35,832 bases of DNA from contig JBOZIK010000001.1 in assembly GCA_051453625.1 (NCBI GenBank), positions 26,177,372 to 26,213,203 on the forward strand. The letters run 5' to 3'. The notes beneath the pieces are model-generated. The model searched no databases. It saw only the letters and a list, made by a program, of their open reading frames with translations, and was not told where the DNA came from. Origin of the DNA: Welwitschia mirabilis (taxonomy: Eukaryota; Gnetophyta; Gnetopsida; Welwitschiales). The translations under genes were made by a program, and so were the position numbers. This document shows, in pieces, positions 1 through 9,629 of this stretch (positions are counted from its first letter, which is position 1; every line of letters starts with the position of its first letter).

Positions 1-384
1 TTTTATTGTGTCTCTTAATTCTTCTATTGAATCATTTTCTACTTCATTATAATTCATGGAAGATGGTTGGGATGGGTAAAAGTGATTGTATGAGGTTGAA
101 TCTCTAAGATTTTCTTCATTAGTTCTATATGAATTTTTAAAAGTAAAGGGGGAATAATAAGGTGGTTGAAAAGAGGGAGGGGCCCTATTCCTACTCTTAG
201 TATTTCTCTGTGTTTGTCTCCCTTTTTCTACGAAAAGCTCTCTAAGTGTTTTCTTACCATCCTCTTTAGATTCTTTTCTCATTTTCTCAGCAAGAAGTTC
301 CCCAACTATTTTATTACTATTATCCTCAGGTTTTTTTTTACACTTTCCAAGATTTTTTTTATGGGTGATTTTATCACTATTCAT
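1..384 (-). CDS. Uninterrupted N-terminal coding region, possibly retroelement gag-like; truncated by window edge
   Basis: Reading leftward from an ATG at 384-382, 128 codons run to base 1 without a stop, and an in-frame TAA lies two codons upstream (390-388), which supports this start. The product is very hydrophilic. Its first half is rich in Lys and Arg, with likely helical heptads around residues 26-55 (GELLAEKMRKESKE). Its second half is rich in Pro, Tyr, Ser and Asn (PPSFQPPYYSPF). There is no signal peptide or membrane segment. I do not recognise the family. A basic N-terminus followed by a disordered Pro/Tyr region fits the start of a retroelement gag, but a cellular exon is possible. 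Unlike every other coding remnant here it has no stops or frameshifts, so it is young or under constraint. A CpG-rich repeat lies upstream at 574-1665. Confidence 0.55.
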   Translation of the reverse strand, partial: MNSDKITHKKNLGKCKKKPEDNSNKIVGELLAEKMRKESKEDGKKTLRELFVEKGRQTQRNTKSRNRAPPSFQPPYYSPFTFKNSYRTNEENLRDSTSYNHFYPSQPSSMNYNEVENDSIEELRDTIK

Positions 385-573
385 TTTTTATAAGAATGGA
401 AGGAAGAGAATCTTTAGTTTAAGATGAAGATAGGTGCTTAAAGATGATTGATTTTTTTAAAAATAAAATGATCTTAGAAAAATAATGTGTGCATTTAGAG
501 TTTGTGTTCCTGTCCTTCTTAAATACTTTCTTTTGTTAGTAGCCCTTTTTTTCCTCTAATAAACCTTTTTCTA
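385..573. other. AT-rich spacer with nothing recognised
   Basis: This stretch lies between the start of the left-edge reading frame and the CpG-rich repeat. It would be leader or promoter sequence for the minus-strand frame. No clear TATA box, primer site or splice signal could be supported. Confidence 0.3.
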
Positions 574-1665
574 GACCGACAATGTCACAATACCTGAAAA
601 CAGAAAATAACAGAAAACAAATACAAAAAAAAACATTGTTGTCCTATCTGTCATGGGGACGACAGAGGGGACGATACTCACAAAAAACTAGAAAACAGAA
701 ATAGAAACATAAATGAAAATAGAAGGCAGAAAACACAGGAAAACAAACTATTGTCCAACTGGTCGTCCAGACGTCACAGGAGACGATAGAGAGTTATTCT
801 ATTTTAGAAAAATCAAAGATTAGAAAATTAAACCAAAAATAAAAAAGCACACTCTCGTCCTTCCTGTCATGGGGATGACAGAGGGGACGACCACTCTTTT
901 TCTATAGAAAATTGAAATAGAAANNNNNNNNNNNNNNNNNNNNNNNNNNNNNNNNNNNNNNNNNNNNNNNNNNNNNNNNNNNNNNNNNNNNNNNNNNNNN
1001 NNNNNNNNNNNNNNNNNNNNNNNNNNNNNNNNNNNNNNNNNNNNNNNNNNNNNNNNNNNNNNNNNNNNNNNNNNNNNNNNNNNNNNNNNNNNNNNNNNNN
1101 NNNNNNNNNNNNNNNNNNNNNNNNNNNNNNNNNNNNNNNNNNNNNNNNNNNNNNNNNNNNNNNNNNNNNNNNNNNNNNNNNNNNNNNNNNNNNNNNNNNN
1201 NNNNNNNNNNNNNNNNNNNNNNNNNNNNNNNNNNNNNNNNNNNNNNNNNNNNNNNNNNNNNNNNNNNNNNNNNNNNNNNNNNNNNNNNNNNNNNNNNNNN
1301 NNNNNNNNNNNNNNNNNNNNNNNNNNNNNNNNNNNNNNNNNNNNNNNNNNNNNNNNNNNNNNNNNNNNNNNNNNNNNNNNNNNNNNNNNNNNNNNNNNNN
1401 NNNNNNNNNNNNNNNNNNNNNNNNNNNNNNNNNNNNNNNNNNNNNNNNNNNNNNNNNNNNNNNNNNNNNNNNNNNNNNNNNNNNNNNNNNNNNNNNNNNN
1501 NNNNNNNNNNNNNNNNNNNNNNNNNNNNNNNNNNNNNNNNNNNNNCGTCCGAACAACAAGGGGGACGACAGCATATTATAAAATATTCTCAAAATGATGA
1601 CTCAGTAATCCACATCAGCAATCTTCATCCTGCCTATCATGGGGATGATGAAGGGGACAACAGTC
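574..1665. repeat. CpG-rich tandem repeat (about 105-110 bp) carrying a dyad, interrupted by an assembly gap
   Basis: A GC-rich core recurs at 641-674, about 752-787 and 856-889, and again on the far side of the gap at 1546-1570 and 1626-1660. Core starts before the gap are about 111 and 104 bp apart, separated by A-rich DNA. The clearest core (856-889) forms a hairpin: CTGTCAT, a GGGG loop, then ATGACAG, enclosed by CGTCC pairing with GGACG. At least eight CpGs survive between 574 and 890, far more than elsewhere in the window, so this repeat is less decayed. It lies upstream of the minus-strand frame at 384 and may be its leader. The missing 622 bp probably hold more copies. Confidence 0.7.
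924..1545. other. Assembly gap (622 Ns) inside the dyad repeat
   Basis: This is an unbroken run of N. Repeat cores flank it on both sides, so it is probably a collapsed or unassembled part of the tandem array. Any reading frame crossing it is an artefact. Confidence 0.95.
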
Positions 1666-1852
1666 TTGTTTTGTCATTTCCTTGAAGAGAACTTAGCATT
1701 TTTGTTATTAATCCTTCTTCAAAGATCTGTGAATCAGAAAGTGCCTTTAATACATTAAATTTGGATAAGAATCACACTTTTTCGAGATTTCCTCTTGTAT
1801 CTCAAATTCGTAGAATTGCACCTAAACCTATATAAAAGTCCTGTAAAATAAC

Positions 1853-3075
1853 TCATAAAACCCCATCAAATAATCTTAAATTGGCAGTGCAACAATAATA
1901 TAGTTCAAAAATTGAGGAATACCTGCTTAGGATCAAGAGAGGAGGAATGATAAAGTTGGCATCTTGTAACTCTTGTTTTACTTTCTCTAACTCAATAGTT
2001 AGTTTACCGATCTCAGATTTAAGAGAAAAATTTTTATTTGTTAGCATCCAATAAGAGTTATTTTCTTGTTTGTAGACCAACTCACAGTTGTGAAGCATCA
2101 TTTTCATTTTAGTACATCATATTTAAATATTAATAAATCATTTTGACAGTAATTCATAACTTTCTTAGAGTGTGATTTCACGTTTTTCATCACTTAAGTC
2201 ATTAAGGTCATTAAGATTTTGGAAGTCCACGTCTTCTGTTTCCTGGGTGATTACCATTGAGGGATATGTACTACTCTTTTCAGCTAAGAATCCTTACTTT
2301 GTAACCTCATCTTTATCATCCTAGCCAATGTAGAGGATCTTTGTCTTCTTTCTATATCATTTATTTTGTATTTTTTCCTGTATTCTATTAGCATTTGGGT
2401 AATCTGAGGCAAGGTGGCTTATACTACCATAATTCCAATGTTCTATATCTAAGAAATCATTTTTATAATACTAAATGTTCTTACCTTTACTGTTACCTTT
2501 AACCTATGGGTCTTGTGATCTTTATTGGTCTCCTCTTCCCTTGTTTCTTTTGGATAATACATGTTTTACTCTTTTTAAGATTAGCGTAAGATCATCTTCA
2601 TCATTATTATTTGACTTGTTATTTGATGCAGCTATAGGTCTTGCCTTATTGTGATGTCTCGATGTCTCATTTACTTTAAGTACTATTGGCGTTTCTTTCT
2701 ACTGACTCCATCTTTAATTAGATTTATTTTGTATGTTGTTAAGGTTCTCTGTAATTTTCAAACTTCATTGTGGCAAAGTTTTTTGACTCCTCCATGGTGA
2801 TGGATCTTTAGTCTGTAGACTGACATGAGTGAACTGACAACTTTTTGAATCACCTTCTCTTCTTATAGATCTCAACTAATTCCATAGATTTCATTTAGAA
2901 TGTTGATTACTATAATGAAATATTCATGTATTCTTTTACCTTCATTCATTTTGAGATTTTCAAACTAATTTTTCAGCACCAACAACTTGGATTGATTGAT
3001 TACTAATATTCCTTCATAAGTACCTTTAAAAATATCCCAAGTTTCAGCACCAACCTTGTTGAATTCTTACTTCTA
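1853..3075 (-). pseudogene. Ty1/copia gag remnant (UBN2-type gag, zinc knuckle, coiled coil)
   Basis: Read right to left, the conceptual translation follows plant copia gag. An AETWDIFKGTYEG stretch (3048 leftward) matches the conserved A-x-E-A-W-D-x-L-x-x-x-Y-E-G motif. It is followed by SKLL, FENLKMNEGKRIHEYF and a QRTLTTYKINL-like end, corresponding to the usual SLxTYEMNL. At 2437-2399 a degraded zinc knuckle reads HWNYGSISHLASDYPN, where two expected Cys are now Tyr (TGY to TAY). The last 84 codons (2107-1853) are still open and encode a charged heptad-rich coiled coil (KSEIGKLTIELEKVKQEL), which often follows the knuckle in plant copia polyproteins. Stops and frameshifts make it non-functional. 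No protease or RT continues to the left; the sequence changes to the dyad repeat. Confidence 0.8.
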
Positions 3076-3370
3076 AGAGAGAATAATATAAGGTATATTT
3101 ATCATCAGCATCAAACATTTGTGTCTTTTTCTTTTCATTTGTTTAGGTTTCTCTATCCTTTGGCTTAGTAACACATATACCTACAATTGTAATTCTCTTA
3201 ATTGGCATTGCATATATATATGTCTATCAGGCTTTAAAATTAAGAGGTTATACATATACCTGCTTTATCATCTTTCAATAGGCTTAGTTTGTCTTATTGA
3301 AGAGTAGAGTTCAAGTGGTTGAGGCCTCCTCCATTACAGTTCACTTAAGGTTGTTACATCATTTCATGAG

Positions 3371-3390
3371 TACCAATTTTGATACCACTT
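3371..3390 (-). other. Copia primer-binding site (initiator Met tRNA type), degenerate
   Basis: On the minus strand the sequence reads TGGTATCA followed by AAATTGGTA. The first eight bases match the complement of the plant initiator Met tRNA 3' end, the usual copia primer. It lies about 300 bp upstream of the gag remnant and just inside a probable LTR edge at about 3392, the expected order. Confidence 0.6.
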
Positions 3391-3391
3391 A

Positions 3392-4339
3392 TGGATCCTT
3401 GAACTCAAAGGAGAGGGGTCAATAACTTCCTAAAACAATTACATGATAATAATGAAATTCAATAAACAAAAATAGATAACATAGAAAATAATACAATTCA
3501 AAAATAAAAACTCTTACCAAATTCTAGGGTTCCCCAACTTGGGTAGTTCAGATGATGAGGGTTGAAACTTACACATCTTTGGATTGTGTTTCTTTTGCAA
3601 AATTATGGTTTGAGACCTACCACTACTATTATAATAGACTGTAGTTTCAGCCTCACTACTAAATTTATAATCAATCAGTGGCTTTAGGCTTTCCACTGCT
3701 CTTATAATCCAATAGTGTCTCTCAGAAGAGAACACATAAAGCTTTACAGGCCATAGAGCTCACAACACAAACCTGTAGATAGGATAATATAGAATGATAA
3801 CTAGATGTAGAACTAATGTAGATTCTATAAAATAGGATTTCAGAATAATATATTTTTAGAAAAAGAAAACTACAATGAAGATGTGAAAGATGGTTCAAAA
3901 ATTGAGAAATCATTAATTAAGATAAAGAATAAAAAAACATAAAGACATTACATATTAGATTTTTACAACCTAGCTATGGTAGGGTATCTTCTTGAAGAAT
4001 GATAAAAAAATTGATTTCCTATTCCTTTGCAGGGACTCCTTTAAATATGATGTAGCATTCAAAGTGTGTAATTAAGTCTTTGAAAAAAATATGTTAATTT
4101 TTTCTAAAACTATTTTCAAAGCTGTATGATAATATTTGTGTTTTATTGCTTATAATGCTAGTTGACCTTCATTCATTCATGTTCCTTACTATTAATCTTT
4201 TAACTTGTCCTATTTATAGATTCTTCTTTAATGTCTTGGGCAGAATCCAGAATGGCTAGGTTATGTATGAAAACCAGCTTAAGCGTCACTCAGATGATTA
4301 GGTTTAGGGCTTGCAACATCTATTTTATTTTCCATTATA
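3392..4339 (-). repeat. Probable 5' LTR remnant of the minus-strand copia element; outer edge not defined
   Basis: The stretch begins next to the primer site with TGGATCCTTGAACTC on the plus strand, the position of an LTR inner border. No second LTR copy is visible in the window, so its length cannot be set. The short reading frames at 3514-3913 show no recognisable domain and look fortuitous. Confidence 0.35.
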
Positions 4340-4625
4340 ATGCAATGTAAATGTCTTCAAAAGTTGTAGATGTTTTTTTAAGCATCATAGGCCTCTTCTA
4401 CAATTATAGATGTCTTTAATTTGATTTAGGACTTGGTTCTTTTTAGTTGTGTTAGGATGTTTTCATCTACTAGTGGATGTCTTTTATCAGGTTCTTACAA
4501 TTAAGCCAAGAGGTCATCAACCTATGTAGACATCTTCAAGGTATGCAAATGTCTTCATGTTTCATATATGTATTTAAGTGTTGTAGATATATTCTAACCT
4601 TGTAGAGGTATTCTATCCACTTAAA
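4340..4625. repeat. Degenerate short repeat based on TGTAGATGTCTTCAA
   Basis: Related words recur irregularly: TGTAAATGTCTTCAA, TGTAGATGTTTTTTT, TAGATGTCTTTAA, TGGATGTCTTTTA, TGTAGACATCTTCAA, TGCAAATGTCTTCA, TGTAGATATATTCT and TGTAGAGGTATTCT. Where copies are adjacent the spacing is about 19 bp. The TAGATGTCTTC and TAGACATCTTC forms are the two single-deamination products of TAGACGTCTTC. Confidence 0.5.
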
Positions 4626-5865
4626 TGATTCTTCATTATCTCTTCTTCTTACACATATACAACACCAAATTCAACAACTTTGGCTCATCAAAACAAATGG
4701 ATCAACAATTCCAGTGATGTGTGAATGAAGTTTTTAAAACCATTTTAAATCCTATAAAACATGCGAGTTCTAGGAAGAGAAATAGCATGTAGGTAAATAA
4801 CCTAATTGAGATAATGAATAATTTTCCAAAAAGGATAACATGTAGGATAAACCTATTGGAACTTGAGCTAAAAATATCACTAGTAACATCTAAAAAAAAT
4901 GCTTAAAAGACTAGTTGATCACCAAAACAAAGCCTTTATTAAAAGAACTATTAAAAACCAATTCTCCATATTTTTTTCCGAGAGAGTAGAAATATCCTAG
5001 GCTATATAAGCAAATCCATGGTGAGAGTCTTTACTAGAGAATAAGAATTGTTTAAAATGAATTTTAAGCCTTTGATAAGTACGAAAATTTGGATCCCAAT
5101 AATGAGAATAATAAACATAGATGAAAGAAATAATATATTATCAAACCAAATACTACCTCGTAAGAGAGAGACTTTTAGATTTTCCTTTAGTAATATTACC
5201 ATTTATATGTGGAAAAGATATTCTTTATTGAACAATGTAAATTCCATATGTATCTAGTAAGGAATAATATATTGATATTGTATCATATTTTCATGATAGT
5301 TTAATGATATACAATCCTCTTTTAGCATAATTTTATTAACTATAAAACTATATAAATGTAATCACTTTAAGTTTATTATGTTGAAGATAAAAAATATTGT
5401 TTAGATTTTAAGTTAATGTAGCATTTTAATAAGTTTAATTTGTACTTTGATAAAGATGACCTTGTTTTGTGTAGTGATGTGTTAAATCTTACATATACAA
5501 ACTTGACCTTAAAGGTTTATTTATTTAAACTAGAATTTGGTGTAACTTTCTTGTTATGAAGATATTTCTTACACTTTAAGCTTGATTCCCAACATTGCAT
5601 TGAAGATGTAGTATTTCAAAACAATTCTATCTAGATGTTACTTCCTATGTTAGAGTAATTCTCAAGTACTAGAAAATTTATGACCCATGTAAATCTTGAA
5701 TGTCATACAAATGCATGATTCATGTATTATAGATAATCCTTAACATGTTTATTAAAAAGTAGCTTTTCTAGTAAGATATTTAAGACACTACATAACAATG
5801 TTAGAAATGCTATATCAAGTGTCTACTACATGACTTTGTAGCAACTTTCTTTTGGCTACATCAAA
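4626..5865. other. AT-rich stretch, no gene recognised
   Basis: Overlapping short frames on both strands (around 5002-5257) have no recognisable motif and are expected by chance in AT-rich DNA. The right part ends just before a plus-strand primer site and may contain an LTR, but I could not find its partner copy. Confidence 0.35.
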
Positions 5866-5880
5866 TGGTATCAGAGTTAG
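5866..5880 (+). other. Retroelement primer-binding site, plus strand
   Basis: TGGTATCAGAGTTAG matches the first 11 bases expected for an initiator Met tRNA primer site (TGGTATCAGAG). It sits a few bases after TTGGCTACA, a plausible LTR end. A purine-biased stretch with GCTCGAGGATGATCG and TTTTCAAGAGAGGA follows at 6150-6187. No gag lies between, so this could be a small non-autonomous LTR element or a relic. Confidence 0.5.
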
Positions 5881-7555
5881 AAATGACCCTATGGAAGAAA
5901 GCCAAGTGAGGAAGATCTACTTATCAAAGGAGAAAAGGATTCTTAAAGAAAAGGAAACTTTTGTGGCTTAGAGAGATGGTAGAGAGATAGGCCATAAAAG
6001 CACAAAGTTTGCCTTATATCTGCTGGCATAGAGATCATGGAAGGTAGACTAGCAAAGAGGGATATAATGTGAGGTGAAGGATTTAGTGATTTGTAAGAAG
6101 AGCTTGCCTTCATGCATACAATTGCATTGTTAGTGTGGTGTAACTCCTTTTTGCTCGAGGATGATCGTATTTTCAAGAGAGGACATTTAACATAGGGCTA
6201 TTCATTTTAGATGTTTTCTCGAAATTGGTAGAGGATATAGAAGTTGTAGGATCTCAAATAAAATGTTATAAAGGATGTAGACTCCTTTTGTTGAAAATCC
6301 ACCTTATTATATAGAAAGGAGGTAAAGGGAAGTCTAGGGGATCTCTAAAAATTATAGAGAGATGTCAAAGTTCATTGAATTTAGGGTTTGATTACTTGTT
6401 TATGAAGAAAGGTTATGTATAAATTAAAATAAAAGGTTAATGGAAAGGCATTGCCTACTCGTTTACCCTAGTTTGGCAAGGGATTAGGAACCAATTTGCA
6501 TTTCTTATATTTTATTTTAATGGCTTTCGATATTTGGATTTAATAATCCCTTAATTATGTCTCTTTATTATGTTGCTCTCTATGTGACTCTATAGGAACT
6601 TTTCTTTTAGCTTTCATGATTTTCATGCCAACAAATACAAGGGGAACTTTGTGCCTTCATGGCCTCCCTCTCTGCCATTTTGCATGTTGCTATATTATTA
6701 CATTAGTACTTCATTAATGTATCTTAGTTTTTAATTAATATTTAATTATCTCACTTTCTTTCTTTGACTTTCCTAAACTTATGAGATAAGATGATGTATG
6801 CTTCTCTTTATTATTCTTATTACATTCATTTTTATTTGACAAAAGGAAACTTTGTTCTTCTTCTTCATCAATAAGAATGAAATATACTTTATTTATTACA
6901 TTTACATTTGTATTTTTTATGTTAGGTATTTTCATGGAATTATATATTTAACATAATTAAGATATAGTTTGAACCACGGATTTTAGAATAATATCATGCA
7001 ATTTTAACCATGGAATTACATACTGTATATTCTGTCGGATAGATATTGTGATGAATTCTATAGCATGTGATGAATTTTTAACAATAAATTCTATGATACT
7101 ATTATTTGGAACACTAAAGTCTGTGATGTTTATCAGTTATATGAATTAATTAATTTTGTAAAATGTAAAATAAATTAACTATCTTTTATCATTATTTATG
7201 ATCATTGATTAATTTAAGAACATGATTATTATGTAATTTATAAAATTTGTAATTTTTTATTCTTACTCATTTCAATTCATTCACATTAAGTGTTTCTTAT
7301 ATTTTTTGAAGATAAGTGAACTGAGTGAGTAAGAGATAATAATTCATATAGTGTTTTCTAAATTCATTTTTTTAAACTATTACTTTACATTTTCTTTTTA
7401 GTTGGATTTCAAACCTAAATCCTTATATGGTATTATATTTTTTTCCACTAAAGATCTTATTAGATACATCCTTACTCTTGGAATCTCTTTGAGAAGTTTA
7501 CTTATTTTTCTTTTAAATTAGAGGATAACTTACAATATAATTACACAAATCTTAA
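5881..7555. other. AT-rich stretch after the primer site, no gene recognised
   Basis: No coding domain could be read on either strand. The frames at 5943-6176 and 6735-6935 are low-complexity and unsupported. The stretch may be non-coding retroelement sequence (internal region and LTR) that has lost recognisable structure. Confidence 0.3.
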
Positions 7556-7789
7556 ACAAGATGGTACTAAGAAATGCCATTGTCAATAATAACAAAAATA
7601 ATGCTTAAGATTATGAATCAATTCCTATCAAAAGTGCTGACTTTTCCAAATCATAAATTTCTAAAATTCACATTTTGAAAGAAGTAAAGAACTACCTAAC
7701 ATGAAAGGACATTATTGTATTGGTACTTTATCCTTACATTATATATAAGGTGTTGAAAAGAAAGCCCATAGAAGAAGAATTTTTTCTTA

Positions 7790-8300
7790 ACACTTAAGCC
7801 AAGGTCATGATCCTTCTATTAGAGGCACCAATTCTATTTTCCATGATAAGAGATATGCCATTTGCAAAGGCTATTTTAAGAAAAATGTAAAGAAACTATA
7901 TGAAAAAAACCAATTAGATTACCTTATGAATGAAGTTAGAAAATCCAATAATATGAAAATAGATAAAGATAAATCATAGAGAATGTGGTTGATAAGTTTA
8001 TGATATAGGCATGTCTAGGTTTAAAATTAAAGACCTTCCAACTTCCTAAAAAGATATCTTAAGATGCTAACTATTTAGAATAGGATGTCCAATCCTTTGA
8101 GTAGTTATATGCTATGTTGAAAATGGAAGAACAAACTCATATGAAAGATAGCGAGAAGCATAATTATATCATACGATGCATTAGTTTCTTGAAATATTCG
8201 AGAAATAAAATTTATCCCAGAAAATATGGGTAATTTGTGTTAGATGTTTCTTACGTAAGAAGAAAGGCTATGTAATTAAAAAATGCTCATATAATCTAAA
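7790..8300 (+). pseudogene. Ty1/copia gag C-terminal remnant with zinc knuckle
   Basis: Fragments such as YAICKGYFKKNVKKLYEKNQLDY (starting near 7855) have gag-like helical, charged character. At 8236-8286 the frame reads CVRC, then KKKGYVIKKC, a CCHC knuckle in which the His is now Tyr and a few residues are inserted. It is immediately upstream of protease and integrase remnants in the same orientation, the copia gene order. There are several stops and frameshifts, and the gag start is not identifiable. Confidence 0.6.
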
Positions 8301-8429
8301 TAATACAAAATAAGTAAGAAAAAGAATGCTTTTGAGAAGAAACACATAGAGTCAAGAGCAACTTAAGAAACATAAGACAAAAGAAACTCAATAAAAGAAT
8401 AAAACTCAAGATAATGTTATCTATGTTAA

Positions 8430-9003
8430 TGATAGTTATATTAATCATGATTTACATTTGGATAAATTTCCCCTTGAAAAGGGTCTTGTAGATTATTATC
8501 ATTATGATAATAATAAAGATTTAGCTTCATACTATATTTATTTTGATCATTTAAAACATCTAATTGATTGGAAATTCTTTGGAACCTTAAAACCAATAAA
8601 TTATGGTTCTACTTTTATTGTTATAAGATGAAGATATTCTTATGAAGCTATTAATAAAATTAATATCAAAAGAAATAACAATCATGTAGAAATTCATGAT
8701 GTATAATATTCTTCAAATATAAAACAAAATTTACTTTCTATCAATAAATTAATAAATTCTAGTTATAAAATAATAATGAAACACGAAAAAGATAAATCTT
8801 GATGTAAAATTTTCAATCAAGATAAAATGAATTTTTCACTGTACTCTAAATGTTAGAAAATGTGAGGATAACTATTTCATATCAATAAATTTGATCTCAA
8901 CCCTTAACATTAGAGATTGAATCATTTTAATGTTAGATATCTATTCCAAATATTACATTAAGAAGATAATAATTTCTATCCACTTATTATAGATAAATTA
9001 CAA
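8430..9003 (+). pseudogene. Ty1/copia protease and pre-integrase remnant
   Basis: The translation around 8540-8640 (HLIDWKFFGTLKPINYGSTF) aligns with the region after the catalytic DSGA of copia protease. At 8685-8751 it reads VEIHDV, stop, YSSNIKQNLLSINKL, matching the conserved DVLYVPxLKxNLLSVxxL signature. At about 8908-8955 it reads H, stop, RLNHFNVRYLFQ, the H-x-R-L-G-H of the GAG_pre-integrase zinc region. The catalytic Asp-Ser-Gly is no longer visible. The order fits the knuckle upstream and the integrase downstream. Confidence 0.75.
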
Positions 9004-9620
9004 AGATGATATGGGTGCATATATTATATAACATAAAATGAAAAAATAAAACACTAAAAAGTTTTATGAGATTCTATAAGCTAGTTCAAAATAAAAAAAA
9101 GATGAAAATGACAAACCTATAAATTAATAATGGTGGAGAATATGGCTTCAAAGTATTTATTGAAATTCTTATAAGTAAAGAAACTAAAAGGTAATATAAA
9201 CCTATATTTACATTTTCAAATGGAACAGTAGAAAAAATAATAGAATTTTGTGTGAAAATGATTAGATACATGTTACGACATGTAAAAATAAAAGAAAAAT
9301 AGTGGAAAGAGACTATTATGACCTCTACTCACATAATTAATGGAATATTCACAAGAGTCTTAAAATTTAATTTATCATTAATTTGTCAATAAAAGCATAA
9401 GATAACTTAAAACAAAAATTTAACCACTTGTTATAGCTTATTTTTGACAATTATAATAAGAGGACAATCTGAGAATAGGATAATGTAAGAATTTTCATCT
9501 ACCATATAAACCATGAAAAAGCTTATAAGGCATTAGATCCCTTGGAAAAAAAGGATAATTATGGCTTTTATGTGACATTTAACCAAATAGGTTTCAATCT
9601 TAACACAACTAGTAAGAGCT
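9003..9620 (+). pseudogene. Ty1/copia integrase core remnant (DD35E-type)
   Basis: The frame starts with KDDMGAYII and KKFYEIL, as in copia integrases. INNGGEYGF lies at about 9123-9149, where RSDNGGEY is expected, so the second catalytic Asp (codon 9126-9128) is AAT, Asn. The third catalytic residue, Glu in SNGTVEK, is at 9231-9233, exactly 35 residues later. The sequence then reads MIRYMLRHVKIKEK, stop, WKE, matching ARSMLxxAxLPxxFWxE. In this run (9126-9371) only two stops occur; one (TAA after KR) replaces an expected CAA. A later KAYKALDP...YVTFNQ segment (about 9509-9590) matches the end of the integrase region (YRxYDP...DVxFxE). No RT follows. Confidence 0.85.
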
Positions 9621-9629
9621 TATTATACT

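Noticed and set aside
867-1592. Long minus-strand frame of 241 residues
   Set aside because: Almost all of it is the 622-N gap; the sequenced ends are repeat.
3119-3913. Three short frames near the copia primer site
   Set aside because: They fall in leader/LTR sequence of the minus-strand copia remnant and show no domain.
9086-9271. Minus-strand frame of 61 codons
   Set aside because: It is antisense to the copia integrase core at 9003-9375.
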